A stretch of DNA of 39,404 nt from CAYTLW01 sp964438735 (lineage in GTDB: Bacteria; Myxococcota_A; UBA9042), in the NCBI GenBank assembly GCA_964438735.1, contig CAYTLW010000066.1:1-39404 (forward strand), in the 5' to 3' direction. Shown here one piece after another: positions 8,569-17,619 of this stretch. The number at the start of each line of letters is the position of its first letter. Position 1 is the stretch's first letter. Below the pieces are notes generated by a model that did not search any database, had not been told where the DNA came from, and saw nothing but the letters and a program-made list of their open reading frames with translations. A program made the translations under genes and the position numbers.

Positions 8569-9057
8569 ATGAACCCTTCACATGCCGCCCACGGGCCCAT
8601 CACACGCGACCTGAACGCCTACCGCTTCCACACCGAGGTGCGGGTGCGCTTGAGCGAGACCGACGCGGTGGGCATCGTCTTCTTCGGCAGCTTCTCGACC
8701 TACATGGATGTGGGGCGGATGGACTACCTGGAGAACCTGGGCTTGCCGACATTCGAGGGCACGGTGCGCGACCTGGTGCCAGGCGCCGTGGTGCATGCCA
8801 GCGCCGACTTCCACAGCCCCGCTCACTACAACGATGTGCTGGCCGTGCACGTGCGTGTGGTCCACCTGGGGCGAACCAGCTACACCTTCCACTTCCTGAT
8901 CAGCGACCGGAAGCGGCCACGGGTGGTGGCGACGGGACGACTGACCCTGGCGTGGCTGGATGATGACTTCAAGCCGATCCGAATCCCGGCCGCCTTTCGC
9001 GACGCCATCGCGGCATTCGAAGGCGACAATGTGGTCGTATCAGGCGTCGAAACCTGA
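8569..9057 (+). CDS. Acyl-CoA thioesterase, hotdog fold (YbgC/4HBT-like)
   Basis: The 162-residue product carries the 4HBT signature SETDAVGIVFFGSFSTYMD (residues 26-44), where the Asp is the usual catalytic acid, followed by MDYLENLG. Such enzymes hydrolyse acyl-CoA thioesters in the cytosol; the natural substrate cannot be told from sequence. Two ATGs lie 4 bp apart: 8569 gives this frame, with GGGAGA (8559-8564) before it, while 8565 opens a frame without family similarity. The last 18 bp overlap the convergent diguanylate cyclase gene. Confidence 0.85.
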   Translation: MNPSHAAHGPITRDLNAYRFHTEVRVRLSETDAVGIVFFGSFSTYMDVGRMDYLENLGLPTFEGTVRDLVPGAVVHASADFHSPAHYNDVLAVHVRVVHLGRTSYTFHFLISDRKRPRVVATGRLTLAWLDDDFKPIRIPAAFRDAIAAFEGDNVVVSGVET

Positions 9058-10896
9058 AGGATCGCCCATGGATTCGACAGCGAAGTCGCTCGCCGGCGAG
9101 TGCAGTTCGGCGGCGGCGGGGCCGGCGATGACGATCTGCCCCTTGCCCGACTTCGCTTTGGCCTCGTAGAGCGCCGCGTCGGCGGCGGCGACCAGGTCGG
9201 GCACCGGCTCGCCTGTATCGCAACGCACGCCCGATACGCCGATGGACGCCGTGACCACCGCCTCGTCGTCGTCGAAGACAAAGGCGTGGGTCTCGATGGA
9301 GGCCTTGAGCCGTTCAGCAATCCGGCGGGCGTCCTTGATGCGGGCGTCTGGGAGCAGCACGACGAACTCGTCGCCGCCATAGCGACAGGGCACGTCCGTC
9401 AGCCGAATGGCGCTCTGCAGCAGGCCCGCCAGCCATTGCAGGACCCGGTCACCGGCCTGGTGGCCGTGGCGATCGTTGACCGTCTTGAAGTCGTCCAGGT
9501 CGATGAGCAGCACGGACAGGGAGCCGCCGGCGCGGCGACAGCGGGCGGCCTCTTCCGAGAATCGGCGGTCGAAGAAACGTCTCACATAGAGCCCGGTCAG
9601 GCCGTCGATGGTGGCCTCGCGATACAGGCGAGCGTTGTGAATGGCCACGCCGGCGATGCTGGCCAGGCGGCGCAGCCCTTCACGCGCCGTGGCGACGGGC
9701 CCGGCAGGCTCCGCAGCTCGCACCGCGCCGCTTGGGCCGAGGTCGACCCCGATGAATCCTTCGGGCTTGCCGGAGACCGCGAAAGGCACCATCAACATGG
9801 TCCAGTTGCCGGACTCCGATTCGACCTCGAAGGTCGCCGGCCTGCCGTGCAACAAGCGCTCACCCAGCGCCTCGTGCAAGCCCGCTTCGTCGACCTCGGT
9901 ATGCAGTTTTCCGGCACGATCCAGCGCGGCAATCTGGCACCTGGGCAGCTCACCATCGTCGTCCCAGATGCCGGCCAACGCGCGGCGACGTTCTGGCACT
10001 TCGACGGCGATCGCCTCGACCAGCGCAGCCAGCACCTGTCGAAAGCCGAGCGTGGCGAAGATGCGTTCGCCCACATTCACCAGGCGCTCCAGCTCGTCGA
10101 CGGTCTTCAGCGTACGTGCCCGCGCCCGCGCCAGCCGTCGGAAGATGTCAGCCAGCACCAGCGAGCTGCCGCCCAGCACGAAGAAGGGCACGGGATCGCT
10201 GCGGTCCAGGGTCCAGATGAACAGCGCGGTCAGGGGCAGCATGGCCATCTCGGCGATGAAGCCGGGACCGGCTGTGCCGCGCAGCAGCTTGCGCACCGGC
10301 TGACCCTCGAGCGCATAACGCGTCAGGATGACCGCGTACTGCAGGACCAGGAACGCCACGGCGATGCCGATAACGCGCACGGTGAGGATGGCAAAGCCAC
10401 CAGGCGGGTGCGCGGGATCGCTCCACAGGGTCGCCGCGAGGTGGCTGTAGAGCATGGCCAGGGCAGCGGTGACCAGGGGCGCGAAGACGACCCGAAGGGC
10501 CCGTCGCAGTGGGGGTTCCGGCCTGGCATAGGGGCCCAGGCGGCGGATGACGCGATAACCGGCGTAGACGCTCATCACCACCAGCACGGCGAAGGCCGAC
10601 GGCAGCGGCCCCAGGTGGAACATGGCCGCGATGAAGACGGGCGTGTCCAACGAGAACGTGACATTGCCCAGGGAGAAGGACAAGAATCGGGCGACCAGGG
10701 CGATGGGCAGGATCCAGACCAGCAACGAGTCCAGATGTCGGTCGTCGAAGGCCACGCCCAGCGCCGGTCCGGCGAGCAATCCCCAGGCCAGGATGGCCGC
10801 CGCGGCGACAACCATCAGCGCCATGTAGGCAGTAGCGGCCATCGACGTGTGGCCGTTGGCGGGGGAACCGGTGGCGGGTGCTGCTGTCTGGGCCAT
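9040..10896 (-). CDS. Membrane-anchored GAF-GGDEF diguanylate cyclase
   Basis: The 618-residue protein has a multi-pass N-terminal region (about residues 17-265), a GAF-like domain (about 280-440) and a C-terminal GGDEF domain beginning DGLTGLYVRRFFDRRF. The active-site motif is YGGDEF, with GGDEF at 507-511, and the inhibitory I-site RLTD sits exactly five residues before it, so product feedback is expected. It condenses two GTP to c-di-GMP at the membrane. The start at 10896 is preferred over 10962 because a -10 element (10927-10932) falls inside the longer version. The double PilZ protein at 16.6 kb could be an effector, though not in the same operon. Confidence 0.93.
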   Translation of the reverse strand: MAQTAAPATGSPANGHTSMAATAYMALMVVAAAAILAWGLLAGPALGVAFDDRHLDSLLVWILPIALVARFLSFSLGNVTFSLDTPVFIAAMFHLGPLPSAFAVLVVMSVYAGYRVIRRLGPYARPEPPLRRALRVVFAPLVTAALAMLYSHLAATLWSDPAHPPGGFAILTVRVIGIAVAFLVLQYAVILTRYALEGQPVRKLLRGTAGPGFIAEMAMLPLTALFIWTLDRSDPVPFFVLGGSSLVLADIFRRLARARARTLKTVDELERLVNVGERIFATLGFRQVLAALVEAIAVEVPERRRALAGIWDDDGELPRCQIAALDRAGKLHTEVDEAGLHEALGERLLHGRPATFEVESESGNWTMLMVPFAVSGKPEGFIGVDLGPSGAVRAAEPAGPVATAREGLRRLASIAGVAIHNARLYREATIDGLTGLYVRRFFDRRFSEEAARCRRAGGSLSVLLIDLDDFKTVNDRHGHQAGDRVLQWLAGLLQSAIRLTDVPCRYGGDEFVVLLPDARIKDARRIAERLKASIETHAFVFDDDEAVVTASIGVSGVRCDTGEPVPDLVAAADAALYEAKAKSGKGQIVIAGPAAAELHSPASDFAVESMGDPSGFDA

Positions 10897-10926
10897 CGTT
10901 TGAACACGCCTCGAAGCGAGGGGCGG

Positions 10927-10955
10927 ACTATAACGGGTTTCGTTCCTGCGCCCAA
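10927..10955 (-). promoter_or_regulatory. Candidate promoter of the diguanylate cyclase gene
   Basis: Read on the minus strand, TTGGGC (10950-10955) and TATAGT (10927-10932) are separated by 17 bp and precede ATG 10896 by about 30 bp. Five of six bases fit the -10 consensus. It supports the shorter start of the diguanylate cyclase. It lies between divergent genes, 78 bp from the phosphopantetheinyl transferase start. Confidence 0.5.
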
Positions 10956-11009
10956 TGGTCAATGCTACGTGCCTGCCATGAATCGCCTGAGCACGTGGCG
11001 GAGCCGACC

Positions 11010-11834
11010 ATGAGCACGGACATCTCTTGCCAGGAGAGCCCCACTGGCGACGATCTGGAAGGGGACGCCGCCACCGAAGGCCCCGCCGCCGACGACCTTG
11101 GGCAAGCCGTGCACGTGTGGTTCTGCCGAACCGAGCGCCTCACCGACGAGCACATCCTCGATCGCTGCGCGCAGGTGCTGAGCGAAGTCGAAACCGAGCG
11201 CTGGCAGCGCTATCTGCGACCGCGAGATCGGCGCCTCTTTCTGGTCGCGCACGGGCTGCTTCGCTTCACCCTGAGCCGCTATGCCGAGGTGCCGCCTGAG
11301 GACTGGCAGTATGACATCGGGACCCACGGCAGGCCCCGGATCGCGGCGCCGGATGGGCACGTTGAATTGCGCTTCAACCTGAGCCACAGCCAGGGGCTGG
11401 CCGCGGTCCAGGTCAACCTGGGCATGGACTGTGGCGTCGACGTCGAAGGAATCGGCCGCGACGTGGACATGGACGGACTCGCCCGAGCGTGCTTTTCGCC
11501 CGCGGAACGGGCCGATCTGCTGGCCCTGCCCCGGGCGAAGCGAAGGCGCCGATTCTTCGAGTACTGGACGCTGAAAGAGTCGTACATCAAGGCGCGCGGG
11601 CTGGGGCTCGCCATACCGTTGCAAGGCTTCGCCATGCACGTGGCCAACCCGGTGACAGTCGCCTTCGAGCCGGAACTGCAGGACGAGCCGAAGCGCTGGC
11701 AATTCCACCTGGCGAGACCGACAGACGAACACCAGATGGCGGTGGCGATCCCGCGGGGCCTGGCGCAAGATGTGCCGGTAGTGATTCGCGAGACTCGATT
11801 GCAGTCCCTGGATCGACGCCAGACTGCGCGATGA
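11010..11834 (+). CDS. Sfp-type 4'-phosphopantetheinyl transferase
   Basis: The 274-residue enzyme moves the phosphopantetheine arm of CoA onto a Ser of acyl- or peptidyl-carrier proteins. The Sfp/HetI landmarks are in order: GRPRIA (107-112), RFNLSHS (121-127), GVDVEGI with metal ligands D144 and E146, and FFEYWTLKESYIKARGLGL (182-200) with E190 and K194. Its length and three-motif pattern fit the Sfp class, which serves NRPS/PKS and often fatty-acid carriers. No carrier protein or synthase lies in this window, so the partner is elsewhere. ATG 11010 has GGAG at 11000-11003; the longer in-frame start at 10878 would run into the neighbouring divergent gene and lacks family similarity. Confidence 0.92.
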   Translation: MSTDISCQESPTGDDLEGDAATEGPAADDLGQAVHVWFCRTERLTDEHILDRCAQVLSEVETERWQRYLRPRDRRLFLVAHGLLRFTLSRYAEVPPEDWQYDIGTHGRPRIAAPDGHVELRFNLSHSQGLAAVQVNLGMDCGVDVEGIGRDVDMDGLARACFSPAERADLLALPRAKRRRRFFEYWTLKESYIKARGLGLAIPLQGFAMHVANPVTVAFEPELQDEPKRWQFHLARPTDEHQMAVAIPRGLAQDVPVVIRETRLQSLDRRQTAR

Positions 11835-11877
11835 TGGCCACGACCCCGGTGGGTCGGCGCACTGAAGGAGGCCCCAC

Positions 11878-12675
11878 ATGGGCGATCGTCTGCATGGCAA
11901 ATCCTGGAGGAGTAGCCACTCGCTGCTGGCGGTGGCGGCGTTCTGGGGCGCGTGCGGGTTACTCCATCCTGTGGTCGTCACGGCCGCCCCCGGCGCGACG
12001 GACTGGCCGCTGCAGTTCGCCGGCATCGGAGACGGCGAATACCATCCTGGTGAGGGCGCCGATCGTGACTGGGTCGACGGCGAGCACCGTAGCGTTTCGC
12101 GCAAACTGTGGCCCGTGGCGGGCAACGCCGGCTTCACATTCGGCCGCACGGCGAATCTGGGTTCTTTCAAGGGGCTGGCCTTTGGCCTCTGGGGCCAGCC
12201 GCGCAGCCTGATGGAGCGTTCGATCTACTTCGGCGGTCGTGTCGCGGTGAAGGTCTACGACGACGCGCCGACCAAGACGGCCTGGGAGAAGGCGGGCTGG
12301 GAGGTCACCGGTGACGAGGGCGACCGCGAGAAGAAGAAGAACGGCGAGGAGGATGGCACAGCCTGGGATTGGCGCATGGAGTTGGAGGCGGTGGCCGGAC
12401 TGCAGATGTTGCGCCGCAACTGGATCTTCTTCGTCGAGGGCAGCGCCATGTTGCTCGACTTCGGTGTGCCCATGGAGGGCAGCACTTTCGCCACCCTTGG
12501 CGTAAACACGGGCGTGCGCATGGTGCTGGCCAATATCATCGGCTTCTCGGCGACGGTGGGCGTGAGTCAGCGCGACCGCTACCGGGCGATCGTCAGCCTG
12601 CACCTGGAGGGGCCGACCTGCGGCTTGATCGCCACCGTGGCTTCATTCCTGCCACTTGTGATGCTGGTGCGCTGA
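11878..12675 (+). CDS. Secreted protein, probably outer-membrane beta-barrel; function unknown
   Basis: I do not recognise a family. The 265-residue protein has an N-terminal export signal (hydrophobic core within residues 14-36) and the mature part is rich in alternating hydrophobic strands (GLAFGLWG, RVAVKVY, MELEAVAGLQ, GFSATVGVSQ) typical of small outer-membrane beta-barrels. Residues about 143-160 form a very acidic/lysine-rich segment that may be a loop. AAGGAGG at 11865-11871 supports ATG 11878. The 3' end overlaps the convergent FG-GAP gene by 33 bp. It may follow the phosphopantetheinyl transferase gene in one transcript (43-bp gap), but no functional link is evident. Confidence 0.7.
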   Translation: MGDRLHGKSWRSSHSLLAVAAFWGACGLLHPVVVTAAPGATDWPLQFAGIGDGEYHPGEGADRDWVDGEHRSVSRKLWPVAGNAGFTFGRTANLGSFKGLAFGLWGQPRSLMERSIYFGGRVAVKVYDDAPTKTAWEKAGWEVTGDEGDREKKKNGEEDGTAWDWRMELEAVAGLQMLRRNWIFFVEGSAMLLDFGVPMEGSTFATLGVNTGVRMVLANIIGFSATVGVSQRDRYRAIVSLHLEGPTCGLIATVASFLPLVMLVR

Positions 12676-15600
12676 GCCGCGGGCGAAACGGCGGCGAATT
12701 CGCAGCAGGCTCGCGGCCGTCAACAGCAGCAACAGCGCGGGCCATGCCGTGCCGCCGGAGACGGGCGAGGCGCTACAGCAGTCGTCGGACTCGCTCCCGA
12801 CGCGAGCCTCGGTCGATGGTTCCGAGCCCACATCCGGTGCGCTGATGGCGTCCGGACCGATGGTCGGCGTGGTGCAGGCACCGTCGGCGATGACCTCGTC
12901 GGCCCCGCATCGCACGATATCGACGCTATCAGTGACCTGGTGATCGGCGCCATCCTTCGCGGTGACCGTGGCTGTGTAGATGCCGGCGGGCAGCGGCACT
13001 CCGTCGCCATCGAGGCCCGACCAGGTCCAATTCAAGTCGTAGTCCTTGACCGCCAGGGCCCGTTGCCAGGTGGCCACGACGTCGCCATCGGATGTGGTCA
13101 CCACGATCTTCACGCGGGCCAGGCGGGTGGCGTCGTGCAGGGTGGCCATGATGTCGCTGGCGCCGTCGGCGTGGGGCACGATGGGCGGTGTGGCGCGCAG
13201 CTCCTCGATCCACGGAGCCGAAAGATCGACGATGGTGACGCCATCAGAAGCTGTGGGACGCGAATACTGTTTGCCCTTGTCGCCGTCGATCCAGCCGCGC
13301 ACGGTGGACAGGTAGGTGCGACCCAGGTGGAGGTTCACACCCTCCACCGTGAGCGATGTGGACGCGCTCACGTGGCGCAACGGCACGATGATGCCGCCGT
13401 CGCTGTCGGCCACCTGGACGGCGTAGCCATGCACCCCGTCCATGGCCGCCCAGTTCAGGTGAATGCGGTCGCTGATTTCCTGCTCGTCGATGTCCTGCTT
13501 GGCCGTGGTGGCCGGTCCCTTGCCTGCGTTTTCGTACAGCCAGTCGGGGCTGCCCAGCACGTCGTGGTCCAGCGCGTTGAGGTAGCCATCCGGTGAGGTC
13601 AGCAGCACCTCCACGTCACCATCGCCGTCGATATCGGCGACGATGGGGTCGCCGACCACGCCCCCCCAGTTCATGGACCAGGTGATGGCTCCGTCCAGGG
13701 CCGAGACCGCATACAACCAGCCGTCGCTGGTGTGAAAGAGCAGTCTCGGCTTGCCGTCACCCACCAGGTCGGCCACCGAGATCAGCCCGCGCAGCGTGGG
13801 CAGGGTCGTGGCGGGTGCGTCCGAAGCCAGCGCCTTGCCACCAGCATATCGACGCTGCCAGCTCTGCTTGCCGGTCTTGGCATCGAGCACGCGCAGATCG
13901 GGCGCCGGGCCGACCGCCGTCGCCAGCAAGGTCTGCTTGCCAGCGGGAACCAGCGCAGAGGGTTTGAAGTAGAAGTCGCCGGCGGTCTGCCAGATGGGCT
14001 CGTGGCCCGGATTCCGTTCGGCGCCGACGGACTTGAAACCTTCTGACAGGACCACGTCCAGGTCGCCGTCGCCGTCCAGGTCGGTCAACATGGGCACGCC
14101 ATATTGCGGCGATGGACGGCTGATCTCAGCGGTGATCACGCCATCGCTGAGCCGACAATGATGCCGCTTGTTGTAGACCGAGAAGATGGCGGTCAGCTCC
14201 TTGCCGGAGTCGTCGATGGAGAAGTTGGTGCCCAGCAGTTTGCTGCATGGGCGGCCGGGGGCCCACAGGCTCTTGCCGGTCTTGCCGCTGACGATGGTGA
14301 TGCGGCCTGCGTCGGTGAGTTTCGTGCCCGGCTCTCGGTAGCCGAGCATCAACTCCAGGGCGCCGTCTTTGTCGAGATCGACGGGAGCGAAGACATTGCC
14401 GTGGCGCGTCGCCCAGTACAGGTCGACGCCGGGATGGGTATAGCTCCACATCTTGGCGCCGGAGACGGTCCACGCGGTGATGGTGGCCGAGCCGTTGACC
14501 GGTCGATGGCGCACGACCAGCTCGCGAGCTCCGTCGCCGTCCAGGTCGAGCAGTGTGCCGACCGTGCCAGCCGGGCCGGAGCCAAATGAGAACTTGAGCG
14601 CTGGTGGTGTCAGCGGACCGGCACCGGCCAGGTCGTACACGCGCAGATTCGCGCCGCTGCCGACCAGGATCCGGGGTTGTTTGTCGCTGGTCTTGACGCG
14701 AACGGCGGTGAGTGCGGGGTTGGAGCTGCCGCCATAGGTCAGGTCGGCGAGGCCGTCGGAGTCGGCGTCGTTGACCGTCTTGAGGCCCTTGTCCAGGACC
14801 CGCACGTAGCCGTCACCGGTGACCACCAGCAGCTTCGGCCCCGATTTGGCGGCCAGGGTGGCGATCACCGCCGGCACCAGCTTGAAGCTGCGCTTGGCGA
14901 CCTCCTTGACGCCTCCGGACTCGTCCACTCGCACGATGGAGATCGCGTCGATGCGACCGTCACCGTCGCTATCGAGGCGCAAGACATAGTCGGCCGCGGG
15001 CACGGATGCGGTCATGGCGACAGCAGCGCCAGGTCCCGGCAACCCCGTCGTCGGCGGAGACGACTGAACCACAGCCGGCGTCACCAGGCCCTTGCCGACG
15101 TTGGCATGGGCGCTGAATCCGGCGCTCCTGCTCCACTTGACCAGACGTGCGCTCGCCTGGGGACCGTCCGGACCGCTCTGGCCGACGCTGCAGCGGATGA
15201 CGGCGGCGCCCTTGGCCCCGATTTGTTGCACTGCATGCGCCTTGATGTGCTTGCCACCCAGCCAGGTGGCGTTGGCCGCCTGCACGGCCAGGGATTTGCC
15301 GCTGTGGGCATCCAGGACGTGCACGCGCCACGTGCCGCCAATGTGCTCAGAGGCCACCACCTCGGCTTTGTCGTCGCCGTCCATGTCGCCGACGAAGACG
15401 GCCTGAAAGCGATCGGCCTTGACGTCTGGCACCAGGTAGGTCCACAGGCGGACGAGCTTGGCGCCCTGCCGCACCATGCCCCACGCGCCGCGGGTGGAGT
15501 TGGCGTTGATGATCTCGTCCGGGGTCGCCGTGCAGATGACCAGCGGTGATCCCTCGGCCTGGGGCAGCGTCGTGGCGCGGTGACAATTTGCGTCCTTGAG

Positions 15601-16398
15601 GTCGGACGCTTTGGCCAGCAGCTTGCCGGTCTTGCCCGAGAAGGCGTAGATGCGAGACTTGCCGCTGGACTCGTGGATCGGGATCAGCACATCGGGCAGA
15701 CCGTCGCCATCCACGTCGGTGACTCGCGCTGTGTCGCCGCGCGCCTTCACCTCGTCCAGGAGCTTCGGCGTCGCGGCCAACAAGCCCTTCTTGCCGGTCA
15801 GCTTGTAGATGCGCACGGCGCCATCGGCTGTCGAGAGCGCGCCTCCCTGGTCGGCCAGCGCGATATCGGCCACGCCGTCGCCGTCAAAGTCGTTCACGCT
15901 GACGAAGTACAGTTTCGGGTAGAGAGCGGTCGGTGAGGTCCACAACACGTCGCCTGAGATGCCCGACAGCACCTGCACGCCACTGCTCAGCCGGACCACC
16001 ACGTCGTCGATGTCGTCGCCGTTCACGTCGACCACGCTGGAGATGGACTTGGCTCCGATGGGGGCGCTCTTCCACAACACCGTGCCAGACCAGGCTCGAG
16101 CGCTGATGGCCCCGCCCTCGATGGACAGCACGTCCTGGTCGCCGTCGAGATCGGCGTCGTGACCGATGGCGCCAGTGGGACTGCCGCCCAGGAATGCCCG
16201 CCAGCGCAACACGGGCGCAGCCATCTGGCCGCTACCGGGGCTGTGTCGGGTGAGGTGTACGTCGCGACGTTGCAGGGGCCAGTCGGCACCGGGCGCAGCG
16301 TGGCTCCGCGATGCCGCGGTGACGACAAGCAAGCAAACCACCGCGCTGCCCAAGACAGGCAGGCAGGTCGTCGCGGAGAAAGGCGTGGGGGGGCGCAT
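12643..16398 (-). CDS. Large FG-GAP/VCBS-repeat surface protein with MYXO-CTERM-like anchor
   Basis: The 1251-residue protein has a signal peptide (about 1-34, cleavage near SHA-AP), then at least ten calcium-binding-like FG-GAP/VCBS repeats such as DADLDGDQD, DVNGDDIDD, DFDGDGVAD, DVDGDGLPD, DLDGDGARE, DLDGDGDLD and DIDGDGDVE. These usually form a beta-propeller used in adhesion or ligand binding. A fibronectin-like region and a FlgD-type Ig domain (WSGLDGDGVPLPAGIY) follow. The C-terminus carries Cys-Cys, a hydrophobic helix (WPALLLLLTAASLL) and an Arg cluster, matching the MYXO-CTERM sorting signal that anchors proteins at the myxobacterial surface. GGAGGA sits just before ATG 16398; the upstream in-frame start at 16575 is rejected. 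Expected at the cell surface. Confidence 0.88.
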   Translation of the reverse strand: MRPPTPFSATTCLPVLGSAVVCLLVVTAASRSHAAPGADWPLQRRDVHLTRHSPGSGQMAAPVLRWRAFLGGSPTGAIGHDADLDGDQDVLSIEGGAISARAWSGTVLWKSAPIGAKSISSVVDVNGDDIDDVVVRLSSGVQVLSGISGDVLWTSPTALYPKLYFVSVNDFDGDGVADIALADQGGALSTADGAVRIYKLTGKKGLLAATPKLLDEVKARGDTARVTDVDGDGLPDVLIPIHESSGKSRIYAFSGKTGKLLAKASDLKDANCHRATTLPQAEGSPLVICTATPDEIINANSTRGAWGMVRQGAKLVRLWTYLVPDVKADRFQAVFVGDMDGDDKAEVVASEHIGGTWRVHVLDAHSGKSLAVQAANATWLGGKHIKAHAVQQIGAKGAAVIRCSVGQSGPDGPQASARLVKWSRSAGFSAHANVGKGLVTPAVVQSSPPTTGLPGPGAAVAMTASVPAADYVLRLDSDGDGRIDAISIVRVDESGGVKEVAKRSFKLVPAVIATLAAKSGPKLLVVTGDGYVRVLDKGLKTVNDADSDGLADLTYGGSSNPALTAVRVKTSDKQPRILVGSGANLRVYDLAGAGPLTPPALKFSFGSGPAGTVGTLLDLDGDGARELVVRHRPVNGSATITAWTVSGAKMWSYTHPGVDLYWATRHGNVFAPVDLDKDGALELMLGYREPGTKLTDAGRITIVSGKTGKSLWAPGRPCSKLLGTNFSIDDSGKELTAIFSVYNKRHHCRLSDGVITAEISRPSPQYGVPMLTDLDGDGDLDVVLSEGFKSVGAERNPGHEPIWQTAGDFYFKPSALVPAGKQTLLATAVGPAPDLRVLDAKTGKQSWQRRYAGGKALASDAPATTLPTLRGLISVADLVGDGKPRLLFHTSDGWLYAVSALDGAITWSMNWGGVVGDPIVADIDGDGDVEVLLTSPDGYLNALDHDVLGSPDWLYENAGKGPATTAKQDIDEQEISDRIHLNWAAMDGVHGYAVQVADSDGGIIVPLRHVSASTSLTVEGVNLHLGRTYLSTVRGWIDGDKGKQYSRPTASDGVTIVDLSAPWIEELRATPPIVPHADGASDIMATLHDATRLARVKIVVTTSDGDVVATWQRALAVKDYDLNWTWSGLDGDGVPLPAGIYTATVTAKDGADHQVTDSVDIVRCGADEVIADGACTTPTIGPDAISAPDVGSEPSTEARVGSESDDCCSASPVSGGTAWPALLLLLTAASLLRIRRRFARGSAHQHHKWQE

Positions 16399-16567
16399 GA
16401 TTCCTCCGTGCGGTCTTGGCCGCATAGATAGGTGGACGACGGCGCCTGCCAGGATCAATTCTACCCGCAGTGTGTTCGAACTGGAGGTGGTCGGCCGCCA
16501 CGCCCTGTAAACTTGCAAGGGAATCGACCGGGCATAACCTCGTAGTCCGCTCATTCGGGGGGCAATC

Positions 16568-17560
16568 ATGAGCATTCGGCGCCGTGTCTACACCCGCCAT
16601 ACGGTCAGTCTTCGGGTCTACATCCACATCGGCGACGACTGGGTCGAGGGCGCCACTGTGGATGTCTCTCGTGGTGGCATGTTCGTGCAGATCCCGCGGC
16701 TGCTGGAAGTCGGAGAGACGGCACAGATCCGGGCCGAGATGCTCGACGGTCGCATGCTCAAGTTGGGCGGCACCATCCGCCGCGTCGTCCGCAAGCCGCC
16801 GCCCGGCCAGCCCGGACCCGGACTCGCCATCGAGTTGACCGACGTAACGGTGGTGGCGCGCGCCCGCTGGGAGGACTTTGTCCTGCGCGTCGGCGGCGAG
16901 GCCAAGTCCAACGTGAACATGGACGACGATGGTGCCGGGGCGACCGCACCCAGGCGCAAGTCGAGCATGACGACCGTGCGCGATGGAGGCCCACATATCG
17001 TGGCCCGCCCGCGCAACGCCGACGAGCTGCGCGCGGTGCAGCGAAACCTGCTGCGCCACGGCCGCCTGCATCTGCGCTCCAAGGCGCCGTGCAAGCCGGG
17101 CGACGACGCGGTCGTGGTGATCATCCATCCCGACAGCGACGGTGAGTTTACCCTGTCGGGCACGGTCGATCGCATGGTGCAGGACGATCGCGGATTGCGC
17201 GTTGGTCTGCGTATCACGGTGGGCGAAATCGTCGCCGAGACGCGCGCGGATCTGGCTCGATTCGTCGCCCACGGTCGCGTCACCGCGCCCGCGGAGCAGG
17301 CCGACGGGATGGCCGCCCTGCGGCGGGCATGTATCGAGTCGCCTGGCGAGGGCGCTGCATTCAGTCGGCTGGCATGGGCGATGCTGCTGGACCAGGGCGA
17401 GGTGACCAACGCGGCGACGGCCTTCCGGCGTGCGCTCGAGTTGAATCCAGCTGACCTGGACGCCTGCTGGGGCCTGGCGCTGACCAGCGCGCTGCTGGAC
17501 GATGGCGAGGGGGCGCTCCGGCTGGCCGCCCGCGCCCATGCGCGGATGCAGCAGAGCTGA
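16568..17560 (+). CDS. Double PilZ-domain protein with C-terminal TPR
   Basis: In this 330-residue protein residues 4-110 form a PilZ domain with the two c-di-GMP-binding motifs, RxxxR (R6-VYT-R10) and DxSxxG (D32-VSRG-G37). Residues about 150-240 look like a second PilZ fold lacking an obvious RxxxR, so it may not bind ligand. The last 75 residues (FSRLAWAMLLDQGE, FRRALELNPADLDACWG) form about two TPR repeats for protein contacts. It is probably a cytosolic c-di-GMP receptor affecting motility, pili or exopolysaccharide. A GGGGGG tract precedes the ATG. It is divergent from the FG-GAP gene with 169 bp between starts. Confidence 0.87.
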   Translation: MSIRRRVYTRHTVSLRVYIHIGDDWVEGATVDVSRGGMFVQIPRLLEVGETAQIRAEMLDGRMLKLGGTIRRVVRKPPPGQPGPGLAIELTDVTVVARARWEDFVLRVGGEAKSNVNMDDDGAGATAPRRKSSMTTVRDGGPHIVARPRNADELRAVQRNLLRHGRLHLRSKAPCKPGDDAVVVIIHPDSDGEFTLSGTVDRMVQDDRGLRVGLRITVGEIVAETRADLARFVAHGRVTAPAEQADGMAALRRACIESPGEGAAFSRLAWAMLLDQGEVTNAATAFRRALELNPADLDACWGLALTSALLDDGEGALRLAARAHARMQQS

Positions 17561-17584
17561 CGTACAGGAACCAAAAAGGACAAA

Positions 17585-17619
17585 CCCCGCGCCGGGCCTG
17601 GTTAAGGCGGGGCGCGGGG
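17585..17619. other. GC-rich hairpin after the PilZ-TPR gene
   Basis: CCCCGCGCC (17585-17593) pairs perfectly with GGCGCGGGG (17611-17619), starting 25 bp past the PilZ stop. On the plus strand no T-run follows, while on the minus strand the stem is followed by TTTGTCCTTTTT, so it is a better terminator in the minus direction, where no gene is seen. It may be a transcript-end stabiliser or a REP-like unit. Confidence 0.4.

Noticed and set aside
9100..11013. 637-codon plus-strand open frame opposite the diguanylate cyclase
   Set aside because: It is antisense to the GAF-GGDEF coding sequence, Gln/His-rich, with no family match or start signal.
17585..17619. Plus-strand rho-independent terminator after the PilZ-TPR gene
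   Set aside because: The stem is strong but no T-run follows on the plus strand, so it is listed only as a hairpin.
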